A stretch of DNA of 64,000 nt from Planctomycetota bacterium (GCA_020638655.1 JACKIC010000003.1:434001-498000); one strand, 5' to 3'; positions 28,898-38,779 are shown, counted from the stretch's first letter. Numbers and translations: made by a program. Notes: generated from the sequence alone by a model not told the origin.

Positions 28898-31771
28898 ATG
28901 CTGCCGCCTCCGTCCGAAGACCAGCAGACCCGGCTCGTCCGGCTCGGCGCGGCGCTCGAGGCGTTCTTGGCCTTCCGCGACCGGGGCGACGGCGACGAAC
29001 GGGCCTTCCTGGCCGCGCACGAGGACCTGCGCGACCTGCTCGAGCCGATGTTCGCCGACGCGTCGGGCGAGGCCGACGACGAGCAAACCGACGTCGCGGG
29101 GCCGGGACCCGGGCGCACCTTCGGCGACTACCGGCTGCGCGCGGAGATCGGTCGCGGCGGCACCGGAGTGGTCTACGAAGCGGAGCAGATCTCCCTGGGC
29201 CGGCGCGTCGCGCTGAAGCTGCTGCACGGTCACCTGGCGATCTCGGCTGCGGCGATCGAACGGTTCCGCAGCGAGGCCGCGGCGGTGGCGCGCCTGCACC
29301 ATCCGGGTCTGGTGCCGATCCACGAGGTCGGCGAGCACGCCGGGCACCACTTCTTCACGATGGAGTTCGTCGAGGGTCGCCCGCTCAACGAACTGGTGCG
29401 AGCCGACCGCCTCGGCATCCGGCCGGACCTGTCGCGCGTCGCCGAGTGCGCCGAACTGGTCGCGCGCATCGGCGACGTGCTGCAGCACGCGCACGACCAC
29501 GGTCTGGTGCACCGCGACGTCAAGCCGCACAACGTGATGGTCGGCAGCGACGGCAGCGTGCGTCTGCTCGACTTCGGGCTGGCCAAGCACTTCGAGCCGG
29601 GCAAGCACTCCGTGACCGCCGAGTTCCTCGGCACGCCGCACTACATGAGCCCCGAGCAGCTGGCGAGCACCGGGCGCACGGGGCCGCGCAGCGACGTGTT
29701 CGCGCTGGGCATCGTGCTCTACGAGCTGCTGGCGCGGCAGCGTCCGTTCGACGGCGAGACCGCGCGCGAGGTGCTGCGCCGCATCGAGGTCTGTGAGCCG
29801 ACGCCGCTGTCGCGGGTGGCGCCGCGCACGCCGCCGGACCTGGTCACCATCTGCCACAAGGCGCTGGAGGCGGCGCCGCAGGACCGCTACGAGAGCGCCG
29901 GCGCGATGGCCGACGACCTGCGCCGTTTCCTGCGCATCGAGCCGATCCTCGCCGAGCCGCCGAGCCTGTGGGTGCGGTGCAGCAAGTGGGTGCGTCGCCA
30001 CCGCGTGCGCGTCGCGATCGTGGCGCTCGCGGCGACGCTGGCGATCGGCGCGCCGCTCGCGTACCTGCTGCACCAGGAGCGCACGCGCGCGGTGGTCGCC
30101 AAGGAGCGGCTGCGGCTGGTCGCGGCCGACGACCTGGCGTTTCGCGGCATCGAAGACACGTTGGCGCTGCTCGGCGACAGCCTCGCGCGCCGGCCGGGGC
30201 CGACCGCGGAGACGGCGCAGTTCGCGCGGGTCGTGTCGCTGTGCGAGTCGTACCTGGCGCTGAGCGCCGACGACCCCGGGCGCTGGCTGCGGGTCGCGGC
30301 CGCCTACCTGTCCCTGGCCGGCATCCACGAGCAGCTCGGGGAGATCGAGCCGGCCGCTGCGGCGGTCGAGCGGGGGCTGCAGATCCTCGGCAGGGTCGAG
30401 CAGGTCGGCAAGACGCCGCCGCAACTCGCGCTGCAGGGGCGGCTGCTGCGGCGGCGCATGCACCTCGGCCAGATGCAGGGGCGCGACGACGCGGCGGCAT
30501 TCGAGCAGGCGATCGCGCCGTGGCAGGAACTGATGCAGCGCCCCGGCGCGGACCCGGTGGCCTCGGTCGAGTTGGCCTCGACCTTCGTGACGCGCGCCCG
30601 CGCGCTCGCCGAGCAGCCGTCGCGGCGGCCGGAGGTCGAGGACCTGCTGCGCCGCGCCAAGGCCCTGCTGCCCACCGAGGCTCCGCGCGGCGAACTCGCC
30701 GATCTGGTCGCGGTGCGCGCCGACGTCGCGCTCGGGCAGCTCGCGGTGTGGGCGGCGCGTCGCAGCGAGGCGCTGGCGACGTTCGAACGCGCGGTGGCCG
30801 CGGCCCAGCCGCGCGCGACCGACTCGCGCTTCGGCGCGGAGATGGCCATGGCGCTGGCGAGCACGGCGGAGGTACAGCAACAGCTGCGCAGGTACGACGA
30901 CGCCGAGCGATCGCTGCAGCGCGCAGTCGAGGTGGTGCGGCCGCTGCTGCTGCGCTTCCCGGCGGCGGCGACGCTGCAGCGCACGCTGCTGTGGAGCGGC
31001 AGCCAGATGGCGGGGCTGCTGCTCAAACACGGCAAGAGCGCCGACGCCGAGCGCAGCCTGCGGGCCATCGCCGACGAACTGGGGGAAGGTCGTCTCGCCG
31101 AACTCGCGGTGCGCAGCGCCATGGATCGCTCGGTGGTCGCCAGCTTTCGCGTGCAGCTCGCGAACTGTCTGATGATGCAGGGTGACGGCACCGAACGCGC
31201 GGCCGAGGCGCGCGAGCTGCTGCAGAGCGGTGCGCAGCTGCTCATGGCGCTGATCGCGGAGCAGCCCGAGGACCAGGACTTCGCCGTGCGACTCGGCGGG
31301 GCGCTGAACAACCTCGCGGCGCTGTACAACCAGTCCGGCGACTTCGCGGCCGGCGCCGACTGGGCCCGGCAGGCGATCGACAAGCAGCGCGACGTGCTGG
31401 CGCGGCAGCCGGAGAATGCCCGCGCTTCGTACTTCCTCGGCATGCACCACGGTCAGCTCGCCTACAGCATGGCGCGCACCGGCGAGTTCGCGGCGGCGGT
31501 CGACGCGGGGGCGGTCGCGGTGCGGTGCGCCGGCAGCCACCTGGCGACGGTGCGCATCGCCGCCGAGGCCGCGGCGCTCGCGGCGGCGGGCACGCCGGCC
31601 GAACGGGCTGCCGAGGCGGAGGGCTACGCCGCGCGCGCGGTCGAGTGGATCGGCAGGCTCGCCCGCGGTGACGCGGCGGCGGCCCGGAGCCTGCTCGACG
31701 ACCCGCGGTTCACGTTCCTGCGCACGCGCGCCGATGCGGCGCGGCTCGTGAAGGAGGTCGGACGCAGGTGA
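28898..31771 (+). CDS. Serine/threonine protein kinase with membrane anchor and TPR-like region
   Basis: 957 residues. Short helical N-terminus, then a Hanks-type kinase (about 79-346): GRGGTGVVYEAE glycine loop (85-96), catalytic K107 in VALKLL, HRDVKPHN (205-212), DFGLAK (225-230), GTPHYMSPEQ, and DVFALGIVLYELL. A single membrane helix (about 371-391) follows, then ~560 residues of helical repeats with TPR character, predicted outside the cytoplasm. Such kinases pair with ECF sigma factors in Planctomycetota; the sigma gene follows directly with a GTGA overlap, so phosphorylation of that sigma is the likely output. ATG 28898 starts just before the conserved part. Confidence 0.9.
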   Translation: MLPPPSEDQQTRLVRLGAALEAFLAFRDRGDGDERAFLAAHEDLRDLLEPMFADASGEADDEQTDVAGPGPGRTFGDYRLRAEIGRGGTGVVYEAEQISLGRRVALKLLHGHLAISAAAIERFRSEAAAVARLHHPGLVPIHEVGEHAGHHFFTMEFVEGRPLNELVRADRLGIRPDLSRVAECAELVARIGDVLQHAHDHGLVHRDVKPHNVMVGSDGSVRLLDFGLAKHFEPGKHSVTAEFLGTPHYMSPEQLASTGRTGPRSDVFALGIVLYELLARQRPFDGETAREVLRRIEVCEPTPLSRVAPRTPPDLVTICHKALEAAPQDRYESAGAMADDLRRFLRIEPILAEPPSLWVRCSKWVRRHRVRVAIVALAATLAIGAPLAYLLHQERTRAVVAKERLRLVAADDLAFRGIEDTLALLGDSLARRPGPTAETAQFARVVSLCESYLALSADDPGRWLRVAAAYLSLAGIHEQLGEIEPAAAAVERGLQILGRVEQVGKTPPQLALQGRLLRRRMHLGQMQGRDDAAAFEQAIAPWQELMQRPGADPVASVELASTFVTRARALAEQPSRRPEVEDLLRRAKALLPTEAPRGELADLVAVRADVALGQLAVWAARRSEALATFERAVAAAQPRATDSRFGAEMAMALASTAEVQQQLRRYDDAERSLQRAVEVVRPLLLRFPAAATLQRTLLWSGSQMAGLLLKHGKSADAERSLRAIADELGEGRLAELAVRSAMDRSVVASFRVQLANCLMMQGDGTERAAEARELLQSGAQLLMALIAEQPEDQDFAVRLGGALNNLAALYNQSGDFAAGADWARQAIDKQRDVLARQPENARASYFLGMHHGQLAYSMARTGEFAAAVDAGAVAVRCAGSHLATVRIAAEAAALAAAGTPAERAAEAEGYAARAVEWIGRLARGDAAAARSLLDDPRFTFLRTRADAARLVKEVGRR

Positions 31772-32409
31772 CCGCCGCTCCCAGCGAGGACCTGACCCGC
31801 ACGACGTTGCTGCGGCTGCACGCCGGCGACGAGGCGGCGCTGCAGCAGCTGTTGTTCGAGCACCGCGGCTGGATCGAAGCGCAGGTGCGGCGGCGGCTCG
31901 ACGCGAAGCTGCGGCTCGAGGCCGACACCCAGGACTTCGTGCAGGAGGCGATGCTCGAGGTGCTGCGCGACGGGCCGCGTTTCGTGGTCGAGAGCGCGGC
32001 GTCGTTCCGGGCCCTGCTGGCGCGCATCGTCGAGAACAACGTCTTCGACCGCGTGCGCTACATGCACCGCGAACAGCGCGACCGGCGGCGGCAGCGCGAC
32101 CTGGCCAGCGACTCGATCCTGATGCTCGACTCGCCGGTGCGCTCGGTGACCGAGCCGCCGCAGCGCGCCGAGCGCAGCGAGCAGATCGCGTGGATGCGCC
32201 TCGCCCTCGAACTGCTCGACCCAGACGACCGCGAGGTGGTGCGCATGCGCGAATGGGACGGGCTCACGTTCCCGCAGCTCGGCGAGCGGCTCGGCATCTC
32301 CGAGGAGGCGGCGCGCAAGCGGCACGCGCGGGCCCTGCCGAAGCTGGCGGGCAAGCTGCAGCTGCTGCAGCAGGGGCAGTGGCAGCGCACGCTCGACGGC
32401 GAACGCTGA
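31768..32409 (+). CDS. ECF-type RNA polymerase sigma factor paired with the kinase
   Basis: 213 residues from GTG 31768, overlapping the kinase stop. Region 2 (about 25-100) includes QDFVQEAMLEVLRDGP and a Tyr/Trp-poor -10 recognition helix; region 4 (about 145-200) has DDREVVRMREWDGLTFPQLGERLG, a typical helix-turn-helix for -35 binding. No anti-sigma is present; kinase control replaces it in STK-linked ECF groups. The direct translational coupling to the kinase supports that reading. Confidence 0.85.
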   Translation: MTAAPSEDLTRTTLLRLHAGDEAALQQLLFEHRGWIEAQVRRRLDAKLRLEADTQDFVQEAMLEVLRDGPRFVVESAASFRALLARIVENNVFDRVRYMHREQRDRRRQRDLASDSILMLDSPVRSVTEPPQRAERSEQIAWMRLALELLDPDDREVVRMREWDGLTFPQLGERLGISEEAARKRHARALPKLAGKLQLLQQGQWQRTLDGER

Positions 32410-32501
32410 ACCGTCACACGCGTCGGGAAGGAATGCCGGAGGAACACGGCTTGCGGCTGCGGGCGCCTCCCCCCGACCCTGTCGCCCGACGAGGACACGT
32501 C

Positions 32502-33494
32502 ATGATCGTTCGTTGCCTGCTCGTACTGCTCACTCCCGCGGTCGCCGCCGCGCAGATCGTCTACTACCCGCGGATCGAGATCACCGAGGTGCTGATCGAT
32601 CCGGTCGGTGTCAACGCCGGTAGGCAGGTCGTCGAGTTCGAGGTCGGCAATGCGCCGGTCGACACGACCAGCTTCGTGTTCGTCGTCGGCAGCAGCGCGG
32701 TGCCGTTCCCGTCCTTGGTGCTGCCCGCCGGGCAGCGCCTGCGTGCGCACCTCGGCGCCAGCGGTGTCAGCTCGGTGGCTGACCTGTACTTCCCGACATG
32801 CCCGACGCTGGCCGCGGCCGACTCGATCGCGATCTACGACCAGAACGCGCTGCAGGTGCCCGCGGCGCTGGTCGACTTCGTCGCCTGGGGCAGCAGCAGC
32901 GCGCCGCTGAGCAACATCGCCGTGCTCGCCGGCCGCTGGCCGTCGACGCTGGTGTTCGCGGTGCCGCCGACGGTGGAGGGGGCGACGCTCGCCAACCGCC
33001 GCGACGCCCGCATCGCCTGGATCGGACCGGACGCGTGGTATCGCGACACCACGCCGACGCTCGGCCTGCCGAACGACCCCGGCATGACCTGGAACCTCGC
33101 GCAGGGCTGCACCTCGCCGATGTACCCGCCCGCGATCACCACCAACGACGTGCTCGACTCGGGCCCGTGGGTGGGCCAGACGCACACGCTGGTGTTCGGC
33201 AACCTGCCGTTGCCGTCGGGGCTGCTGTTCCTGGCATTCGGCGTCAACTCGCCGGGCCCGGTCGACCTGGTTACCTTCGGGATGCCCGGTTGCTATCTGC
33301 ACGTCGCGCCCGACACCATCCTGGTGGTCGGTCACGCGCTGGGTTTCGGCCAGTTCACCTACCAGATCCCTGGTGGGCAGCAGCTGGTCGGGTTCCAGTA
33401 CCACGTGCAGGCACTGGTGCCCGATCCCGCGGCCGCCAATCCGGCGCACGCGCTGATGAGCAACGCCTTGATCATGCGGATCGGGTCGCGTTGA
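32502..33494 (+). CDS. Secreted protein: lamin-tail-like domain plus lineage-type C-terminal domain
   Basis: 330 residues with a signal peptide (about 1-18, ending AVAAAQ). Residues ~24-190 look like a lamin-tail (LTD) beta-sandwich: IEITEVLIDP, RQVVEFEVGN, LVLPAGQRLRAHLG, ADSIAIYDQ. Residues ~210-330 are the recurring planctomycete C-terminal domain, with conserved-looking GC pairs (LAQGCTS, GMPGCYLHV), a Gln (YHVQALVPDP) and SNALIMRIG. Function unknown; probably a surface or exported binding protein. 92 bp follow the sigma gene with no recognised promoter. Confidence 0.68.
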   Translation: MIVRCLLVLLTPAVAAAQIVYYPRIEITEVLIDPVGVNAGRQVVEFEVGNAPVDTTSFVFVVGSSAVPFPSLVLPAGQRLRAHLGASGVSSVADLYFPTCPTLAAADSIAIYDQNALQVPAALVDFVAWGSSSAPLSNIAVLAGRWPSTLVFAVPPTVEGATLANRRDARIAWIGPDAWYRDTTPTLGLPNDPGMTWNLAQGCTSPMYPPAITTNDVLDSGPWVGQTHTLVFGNLPLPSGLLFLAFGVNSPGPVDLVTFGMPGCYLHVAPDTILVVGHALGFGQFTYQIPGGQQLVGFQYHVQALVPDPAAANPAHALMSNALIMRIGSR

Positions 33495-33580
33495 GCACCA
33501 GATCGGGGCGTCGGGAGGTTCGTCGTCTTTCGTTCGTGGGGGGGCGCTGCTAGAAAGGCCTTCCGCATTCTCCTCCGAAC

Positions 33581-34537
33581 ATGACCCGATCCCTCTTCCT
33601 CGCCCTTCTCGCCGGCTTCTCGCTCGGCCTCCCGACCCAGTCTGCCCACGCCCAGGAGATCCCGGGCATCCGCGCCACCCTGAGCACGCCGCGCTCGATC
33701 GTGGCCGCGGGCGGCGACGTCGACCTGCGGCTCATCATCGACGTCACCGCCGACACCGAGGTGCCCGGCGACCTGCTGACCGGCATCGCCCTGGACGTCA
33801 AGATCGGCGACCAGGCTGGTCCGCGCATCGACGAGAAGGGCAAGGGCGGCAAGGTCGCGCTGACGGCCGGCACCAAGATCGAGCGCACCGTCAAGGTCGC
33901 GGCGTCCCGCTTCGCGCCCAACGCCGACAGCGCCACGTTCGCGGTGGTGTCGCTGCAGTGGCGCGACCTCGCCGGCGCCAACTGCGTCTTCAAGATCGCG
34001 CCCGACAGCAGCAAGATCGACATCGACAAGCTCGACCTCAGCAAGACCGAGGTCGTCCTGGTCACCAACCACGGTGAGATGACCCTGTCGTTCCTGCCCG
34101 AGAAGGCGCCCAAGACCGTGCGCAACTTCCTCGAGCTGTGCAAGAGCGGCTTCTACGACGGCACCAAGTTCCACCGCGTGATCCGCAACTTCATGATCCA
34201 GGGCGGCGACCCGCTGACCAAGGACGACAGCAAGCAGGCGATGTGGGGCACCGGCGGCTCGGGCAAGAACGTCGACGCCGAGTTCAACGACACCCGCCAC
34301 GTGCGCGGCACGCTGTCGATGGCGCGCAGCAACGACCCGAACTCGGCGAGCAGCCAGTTCTTCATCGTGCACAAGGACTCGACGCACCTCGACGAGAAGT
34401 ACACCGCGTTCGGCAACCTGGTGAAGGGCGCCGACACCCTGGACAGCATCGCCAACACGATGTGCGGCGGGCCGCAGGGCAGCACGCCGCTGCAGCCGGT
34501 GATCCTGCATGCCGCGGTGATCCTGCCGGGCAAGTAG
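33581..34537 (+). CDS. Exported cyclophilin-type peptidyl-prolyl isomerase with N-terminal domain
   Basis: 318 residues. Signal peptide about 1-24 (QSAHAQ), an Ig-like beta domain of unknown family (25-150), then a cyclophilin domain (about 155-318): FYDGTKFHRVIRNFMIQGGDP carries the catalytic Arg and Gln region, HVRGTLSMARSNDPNSASSQFFI is the other active-site stretch. It speeds cis-trans isomerisation of prolyl bonds, here in the periplasm or outside. The next gene is a cytoplasmic cyclophilin, so the pair arose by duplication. Confidence 0.9.
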   Translation: MTRSLFLALLAGFSLGLPTQSAHAQEIPGIRATLSTPRSIVAAGGDVDLRLIIDVTADTEVPGDLLTGIALDVKIGDQAGPRIDEKGKGGKVALTAGTKIERTVKVAASRFAPNADSATFAVVSLQWRDLAGANCVFKIAPDSSKIDIDKLDLSKTEVVLVTNHGEMTLSFLPEKAPKTVRNFLELCKSGFYDGTKFHRVIRNFMIQGGDPLTKDDSKQAMWGTGGSGKNVDAEFNDTRHVRGTLSMARSNDPNSASSQFFIVHKDSTHLDEKYTAFGNLVKGADTLDSIANTMCGGPQGSTPLQPVILHAAVILPGK

Positions 34538-34610
34538 CCGGCGGGGCGGCCGCCCGCGGGCAAACAACGCTCGCGCGGCCGGTCGGTTTGCGGCAGGATG
34601 CCGCGCCACG

Positions 34611-35195
34611 ATGGACCTCGAGCAAACCGACCCCAGCACGATCGAAGCCGCCCTCGTCACCGACAAGGGCACGATGGTCGTGACGTTCTTCCCCGAGCAG
34701 GCCCCCAAGCACGTGCGCAGCTTCCTCGAGCTCGCGCAGCAAGGGTTCTACAACGGGATCGCGTTCCACCGGATCGTGCGCAACTTCATGGTCCAGACCG
34801 GCTGCCCGAACAGCAAGCTCGGCGCGGCCGGCATGCCCGGCACCGGCGGTCCTGGCTACCGCCTGCCCGCCGAGTTCAGCGACCTGCCCCACACGCGCGG
34901 CACGCTGTCGATGGCGCGCGCGCAGGATCCCAACTCGGCGGGCTCGCAGTTCTTCATCGTGCACGGCGACCACGCCGACTTCCTCGACGGGCAGTACACG
35001 GTGTTCGGCAAGGTCGAGGAGGGCCTCGACGTGCTCGACCAGATCGCCAACCTCGAGTGCGAGTTCGGCCCCGGCGGCGAGAAGTCGACGCCGCTCGAGC
35101 GCGTCGAGATCAAGAACATCGAGCTGCGCACGCGCCAGGATCGCGGCGAGGCCGTCGGTGACGAAGAGGGCAACGAGACCGCCGAAGAGGCGTGA
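34611..35195 (+). CDS. Cytoplasmic cyclophilin-type peptidyl-prolyl isomerase
   Basis: 194 residues without signal peptide. The cyclophilin core has FYNGIAFHRIVRNFMVQTGCPN and HTRGTLSMARAQDPNSAGSQFFI, with DFLDGQYTVFGKVEEGLDVL. The acidic C-terminal tail (about 172-194) is not part of the fold. It follows the exported homologue by 73 bp and precedes the crotonase by 7 bp, so it may lead a crotonase-pabB-pabC operon. Confidence 0.9.
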   Translation: MDLEQTDPSTIEAALVTDKGTMVVTFFPEQAPKHVRSFLELAQQGFYNGIAFHRIVRNFMVQTGCPNSKLGAAGMPGTGGPGYRLPAEFSDLPHTRGTLSMARAQDPNSAGSQFFIVHGDHADFLDGQYTVFGKVEEGLDVLDQIANLECEFGPGGEKSTPLERVEIKNIELRTRQDRGEAVGDEEGNETAEEA

Positions 35196-35202
35196 GGTGA
35201 GC

Positions 35203-35988
35203 ATGACCGACCTCCAGAACGTCCTCGTCGAGCGTGAGGGGCACCTCGCGGTCGTCACCGTCAACCGGCCGAGCAAGCTCAACGCGCTCGACAACGAGAC
35301 CATCACCGAGCTAGACACGGCCTTCACCGCGCTCGACGGCGACGCCGGCGTCGCCGCGATCATCGTCACGGGCGCGGGCGAGAAGGCCTTCGTCGCCGGC
35401 GCCGACATCACCGTGCTCGCCAAGCAGGGCGTGCTCGACGGCACGGCCAACTCGCGCCACGGCCAGCGCATGATGTCGCGCCTCGAGAACTGCAGCAAAC
35501 CCGTGCTCGCCGCGATCAACGGCTTCGCGCTCGGCGGCGGCCTCGAACTCGCGCTCGCCTGCGACGTGCGCTTCGCGTCGAACAACGCCAAACTCGGCCT
35601 GCCCGAGGTTTCGCTCGGCATCATCCCGGGCTACGGCGGCACGCAGCGCCTCGCGCGCCTCTGCGGCAGCGGCGCGGCGTTGCAGCTGATCCTCACCGGC
35701 GACCCGGTCACGGCCGACGAGGCGATGCGCATCGGCCTCGTCAACGGCGTCTTCGAACCCGCCGAGTTGCTGGTCAAGGTCAAGGCGATCGCCCAGCGCA
35801 TGGTGTCGCGCGGCCCGACCGCGCTCGCGCTCGCCAAGCAGGCGGTGCGGCGCGGTGCGGCGATGTCGATGGACGACGCGCTGGCGCTCGAAGCCGATCT
35901 GTTCGGCATGATCAGCAGCACCGCGGAGATGAAGGAAGGCATGGCGGCGTTCCTCGAGAAGCGCAAGCCGAGCTGGCTGCGCGGGTGA
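35203..35988 (+). CDS. Enoyl-CoA hydratase/isomerase (crotonase) family protein
   Basis: 261 residues from ATG 35203. Crotonase fold: GAGEKAFVAGADITVLA with the oxyanion-hole segment, INGFALGGGLELALACD, and LPEVSLGIIPGYGGTQRL in which both the catalytic-type Glu (LPEV) and the second region are conserved, consistent with a real hydratase. Hydrates 2-enoyl-CoA in fatty-acid or butyrate pathways. With the thiolase it could form part of such a route. The start is preceded by AGGTGA. Confidence 0.88.
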   Translation: MTDLQNVLVEREGHLAVVTVNRPSKLNALDNETITELDTAFTALDGDAGVAAIIVTGAGEKAFVAGADITVLAKQGVLDGTANSRHGQRMMSRLENCSKPVLAAINGFALGGGLELALACDVRFASNNAKLGLPEVSLGIIPGYGGTQRLARLCGSGAALQLILTGDPVTADEAMRIGLVNGVFEPAELLVKVKAIAQRMVSRGPTALALAKQAVRRGAAMSMDDALALEADLFGMISSTAEMKEGMAAFLEKRKPSWLRG

Positions 35989-35990
35989 GC

Positions 35991-37193
35991 ATGACGACGG
36001 GCCGCGGCAACCCGTTCGCGGCGCTGCTGGACGCGCCCCGCGGCGGTCCGGTGGCGCTGCTCGCGTCGTGCGGCGCCGGCCCGACGTGGCTCTGCACCGA
36101 CGCGGTCGAGGTGCTGACGCTGCCGGCCGGCGATTGGCGCGGCGCCTGGCAGCGACTTGAGGTGTTCTTGCAGCGGCACGCGCCGCGCCGCGTCGTCGGC
36201 TGGCTCGGCTACGACCTCGGCCTGGACGTCGAGGCCTGGCCAGTGGCCATCGCCGAGGACCTGCCGGTGCCCGTGCTGCACGTCGCGGCCTACGCCACGG
36301 TGCGCGAGTTCGCGCCGGCGGCGGTGCCCGCCGCGCCGCCGGTCGCCGCGGCCTCGCAGTTCGCGGCGCACGTGCCGCGCGCCCGGTACGAACACAAGGT
36401 CGCGGCCGTGGTCGAGCACATCTGCGCCGGCGACATCTTCCAGGCCAACCTGACGCAGCCGTTCACCGCCCAGTGGCAGGGTGACCCGCGCGAGCTCTTC
36501 TGGCGCCTGTGTCAGTACAGCCCGGCGCCGTTCGCCGCCTACGTCGAGGACGGCGCGGGCACGGCGGTGCTCAGCAGTTCGCCCGAGGAGTTCCTCTGGC
36601 GCGATGGCCCGGAGGTGCGCACCCGCCCGATCAAGGGCACGCGGCCGCGCTCGGCGGACTCGACCATGGACGCGCAGCTGCTCACCGAGCTGCTCGGCAG
36701 CGAGAAGGACCTCGCCGAACTGACCATGATCGTCGACCTGCTGCGCAACGACCTCGGCAAGGTTGCGGAGACGGGCAGCGTGCAGGTCGGCAGGTTCCCC
36801 GAGCACGCGACCTTCGCGCAGGTGCACCACCTGTTCGCGACCGTGACCGCGAAGCTGCGAAAGGACGTCTCCACCGTCGACCTGCTGCGCGCGACGTTCC
36901 CCGGCGGTTCGATCACGGGGTGCCCCAAGCTGCGTTGCCTGGAGATCATCGAACAGCTCGAGGTCGCGCGCCGCGGCGTCTACACGGGTGCGATCGGCTG
37001 GTTCGGTCCCGGCGATGCGCTGCACCTGAACATCGCGATCCGCACCATGGTGCATCGGCAGGGCGTGCTGCGCGCCAACGCCGGCGGCGGGGTGACTGCG
37101 CTCAGCGACCCGCACAGCGAGTGGCGCGAGTCGCTGCACAAGCTGGCGGGAATCGAGCGGGCGTTGCAGGCCGAGGCCAGCGTGCCGTCATGA
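35991..37193 (+). CDS. pabB: Aminodeoxychorismate synthase component I
   Basis: About 400 residues. Aminates chorismate to 4-amino-4-deoxychorismate for folate. The chorismate-binding domain shows the PabB-type RTRPIKGTRPR with the catalytic Lys, DLAELTMIVDLLRNDLGKV, TFPGGSITGCPKLR and GVYTGAIGW. ATG 35991 is chosen; GTG 35985, which overlaps the crotonase stop, is equally possible. The amidotransferase PabA is not in the window. Overlaps pabC by 4 nt. Confidence 0.92.
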   Translation: MTTGRGNPFAALLDAPRGGPVALLASCGAGPTWLCTDAVEVLTLPAGDWRGAWQRLEVFLQRHAPRRVVGWLGYDLGLDVEAWPVAIAEDLPVPVLHVAAYATVREFAPAAVPAAPPVAAASQFAAHVPRARYEHKVAAVVEHICAGDIFQANLTQPFTAQWQGDPRELFWRLCQYSPAPFAAYVEDGAGTAVLSSSPEEFLWRDGPEVRTRPIKGTRPRSADSTMDAQLLTELLGSEKDLAELTMIVDLLRNDLGKVAETGSVQVGRFPEHATFAQVHHLFATVTAKLRKDVSTVDLLRATFPGGSITGCPKLRCLEIIEQLEVARRGVYTGAIGWFGPGDALHLNIAIRTMVHRQGVLRANAGGGVTALSDPHSEWRESLHKLAGIERALQAEASVPS

Positions 37194-37963
37194 CCGCATG
37201 GCTCGACGGCGAGTTCGTGGCGACCACCGCGCTGCCGAAGGCGCGCCGCGACGTGGCCTCGCCCTTCGAGACGATGGGGGCCAGCGGCGGCGAGCTGCCG
37301 CTGTGGGAGCATCATCTCGCGCGGCTCGCAGAGGCCGCACGGCGACTCGGCGTGTCGCTGCAGCCGACGCCGCGCTGGCGCGGCGTCGCCACCGAGCTGC
37401 TGCTGCAGAACGGCCACGGCGACGACGTTCTGCGGCTGTGCCTGCTGCGCGCCGCGGGCGGCGACCACGTCGTGTTCGAGACCCGGGCGCGGGGACCCGT
37501 CGGTCGCGTGCTGCTCGTGCCGACCGTGGTCGAGCGCGCGACGGAGCTGCCGCCCGGCGACCTCAAGGCGTTCCCGCGCACCTTCTACGACGCGGTGCGC
37601 CAGCAGGCGCAGGACGCCGGCGCCGACGACGGCCTCGTCGTCGGCGGCGACGGCGACGTGCTCGAGACCGCGATCGCCAACCTGTGGCTGCGCCTCGACG
37701 GCACCTGGATCACGCCGCCGCTCGACGGTCGGGTGCTGCCCGGCATCGCCCGCGGTCTGTTGCTCGAACGGGCCCGCGCGGCCGGCGTGCCGGTGGCCGA
37801 GGCGCGCTGTTCGCTCGGTGACCTGCACCGCGCCCAAGCCCTTGCCGTCAGCAACGCTGTGCACGGTCCGCGGCCGGCGCAGCTGCTCGATGGGCCGGCG
37901 GCCGCTGTCGAGATCGTCGACACCGAGCTCGGCGCGTTGTGGCGCGCGGCCACGACCGGCTGA
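37190..37963 (+). CDS. pabC: Aminodeoxychorismate lyase-like class IV aminotransferase
   Basis: 257 residues, ATGA overlap with pabB. A fold-type IV PLP enzyme that removes pyruvate from aminodeoxychorismate to give p-aminobenzoate. The PLP lysine is in GDLKAFPRTFYD, and VLETAIANLWLRLDGTWITPPL matches the phosphate-binding and substrate strands. Position after pabB is the main argument against a branched-chain or D-amino acid aminotransferase. Confidence 0.88.
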   Translation: MTAWLDGEFVATTALPKARRDVASPFETMGASGGELPLWEHHLARLAEAARRLGVSLQPTPRWRGVATELLLQNGHGDDVLRLCLLRAAGGDHVVFETRARGPVGRVLLVPTVVERATELPPGDLKAFPRTFYDAVRQQAQDAGADDGLVVGGDGDVLETAIANLWLRLDGTWITPPLDGRVLPGIARGLLLERARAAGVPVAEARCSLGDLHRAQALAVSNAVHGPRPAQLLDGPAAAVEIVDTELGALWRAATTG

Positions 37964-37996
37964 AGTCCGAGGCCCGCAACCGTCGATAGCGCCGGC

Positions 37997-38566
37997 ATGA
38001 CGAAGTCGGCTGTATCCGTCGTGGACGCCGGGCCCACGATCGCCCGCGAACCCCGCCCGTTCCTCTACCTCGAACCCGCGCGCCTGCCGCTGCGCAGCGT
38101 CGAGATCGATTCCGGCAGCCTGGCGCGTCTCGACGACGCGGTCAGCGCGAGCATCCCGGCGCTGGTGCGCTCGCTGGTCGACTACACCATCGCCCGGCAG
38201 AACAAGAGCGCGCTGGAGCGCGGCACCTCCCAGCCGATCCAGCTGTCGGTGCTCAACCGCCGCCGCCGCGCGGCGCGTTCGTGGATCGTCGCGATCCTCG
38301 CGGGGCGCGTCGACTCGGGCACCCTGCATGCGGTGAGCAATCAGTGGATCCCGACGCTCGCCGGCACCGGCCACGACCTGCGCAAGAGCGCGCGTCCGGG
38401 CCGCGCCTTCGTCGAGTTCGTGCGCGGCGCGATCACGGCCTGCATCTTCGACGAGTTCGAGGAGAACCTCGTGCCGTCGGCCAAGGCGGTGTTCGCGGTC
38501 GAGACCGTGCTCGCCGCGCACCTGGCTGCGGTGCAGCAGGTCGCGCGCGCTGCGTTCGCGAAGTGA
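37997..38566 (+). CDS. Hypothetical protein
   Basis: 189 residues, soluble, mixed charge, no recognised domain, signal peptide or membrane helix. It contains a basic patch (LNRRRRAARSW, about 84-94) and an otherwise helical C-terminal half. A GATAGC stretch just before the start could be a weak -10. It follows pabC by 33 bp on the same strand. No function proposed. Confidence 0.6.
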   Translation: MTKSAVSVVDAGPTIAREPRPFLYLEPARLPLRSVEIDSGSLARLDDAVSASIPALVRSLVDYTIARQNKSALERGTSQPIQLSVLNRRRRAARSWIVAILAGRVDSGTLHAVSNQWIPTLAGTGHDLRKSARPGRAFVEFVRGAITACIFDEFEENLVPSAKAVFAVETVLAAHLAAVQQVARAAFAK

Positions 38567-38779
38567 CGCGGCGCGGCGGCGTGCCCGATCGGTGACAGCG
38601 CGTCACGCGGCGGCGACGTGTGCGCAGCGGTGAAGGCCGCGCGCGATCACACCGTGCTGCGGCCTTGTGCGTAGCCCGCTGCGGAATTCGTCACCGTCGC
38701 GGCGCAGCGCGCGCGGCGCAGCGCGGCAGGCACGAACGTTGCGCAGGGGAGCGGTGTTCCGCAACCCCACGCAACTGCC

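Noticed and set aside
32426..32434. GGAAGGAAT before the secreted protein gene, resembling the IS end
   Set aside because: Only 9 bp match, and the following bases (GCC) differ from the terminal CAGT, so it is probably chance.
38695..38730. Short tandem repeat CGGCGCAGCGCG before the propeller gene
   Set aside because: Two imperfect copies in very GC-rich sequence, with no array and no associated genes. Not a CRISPR or iteron array.
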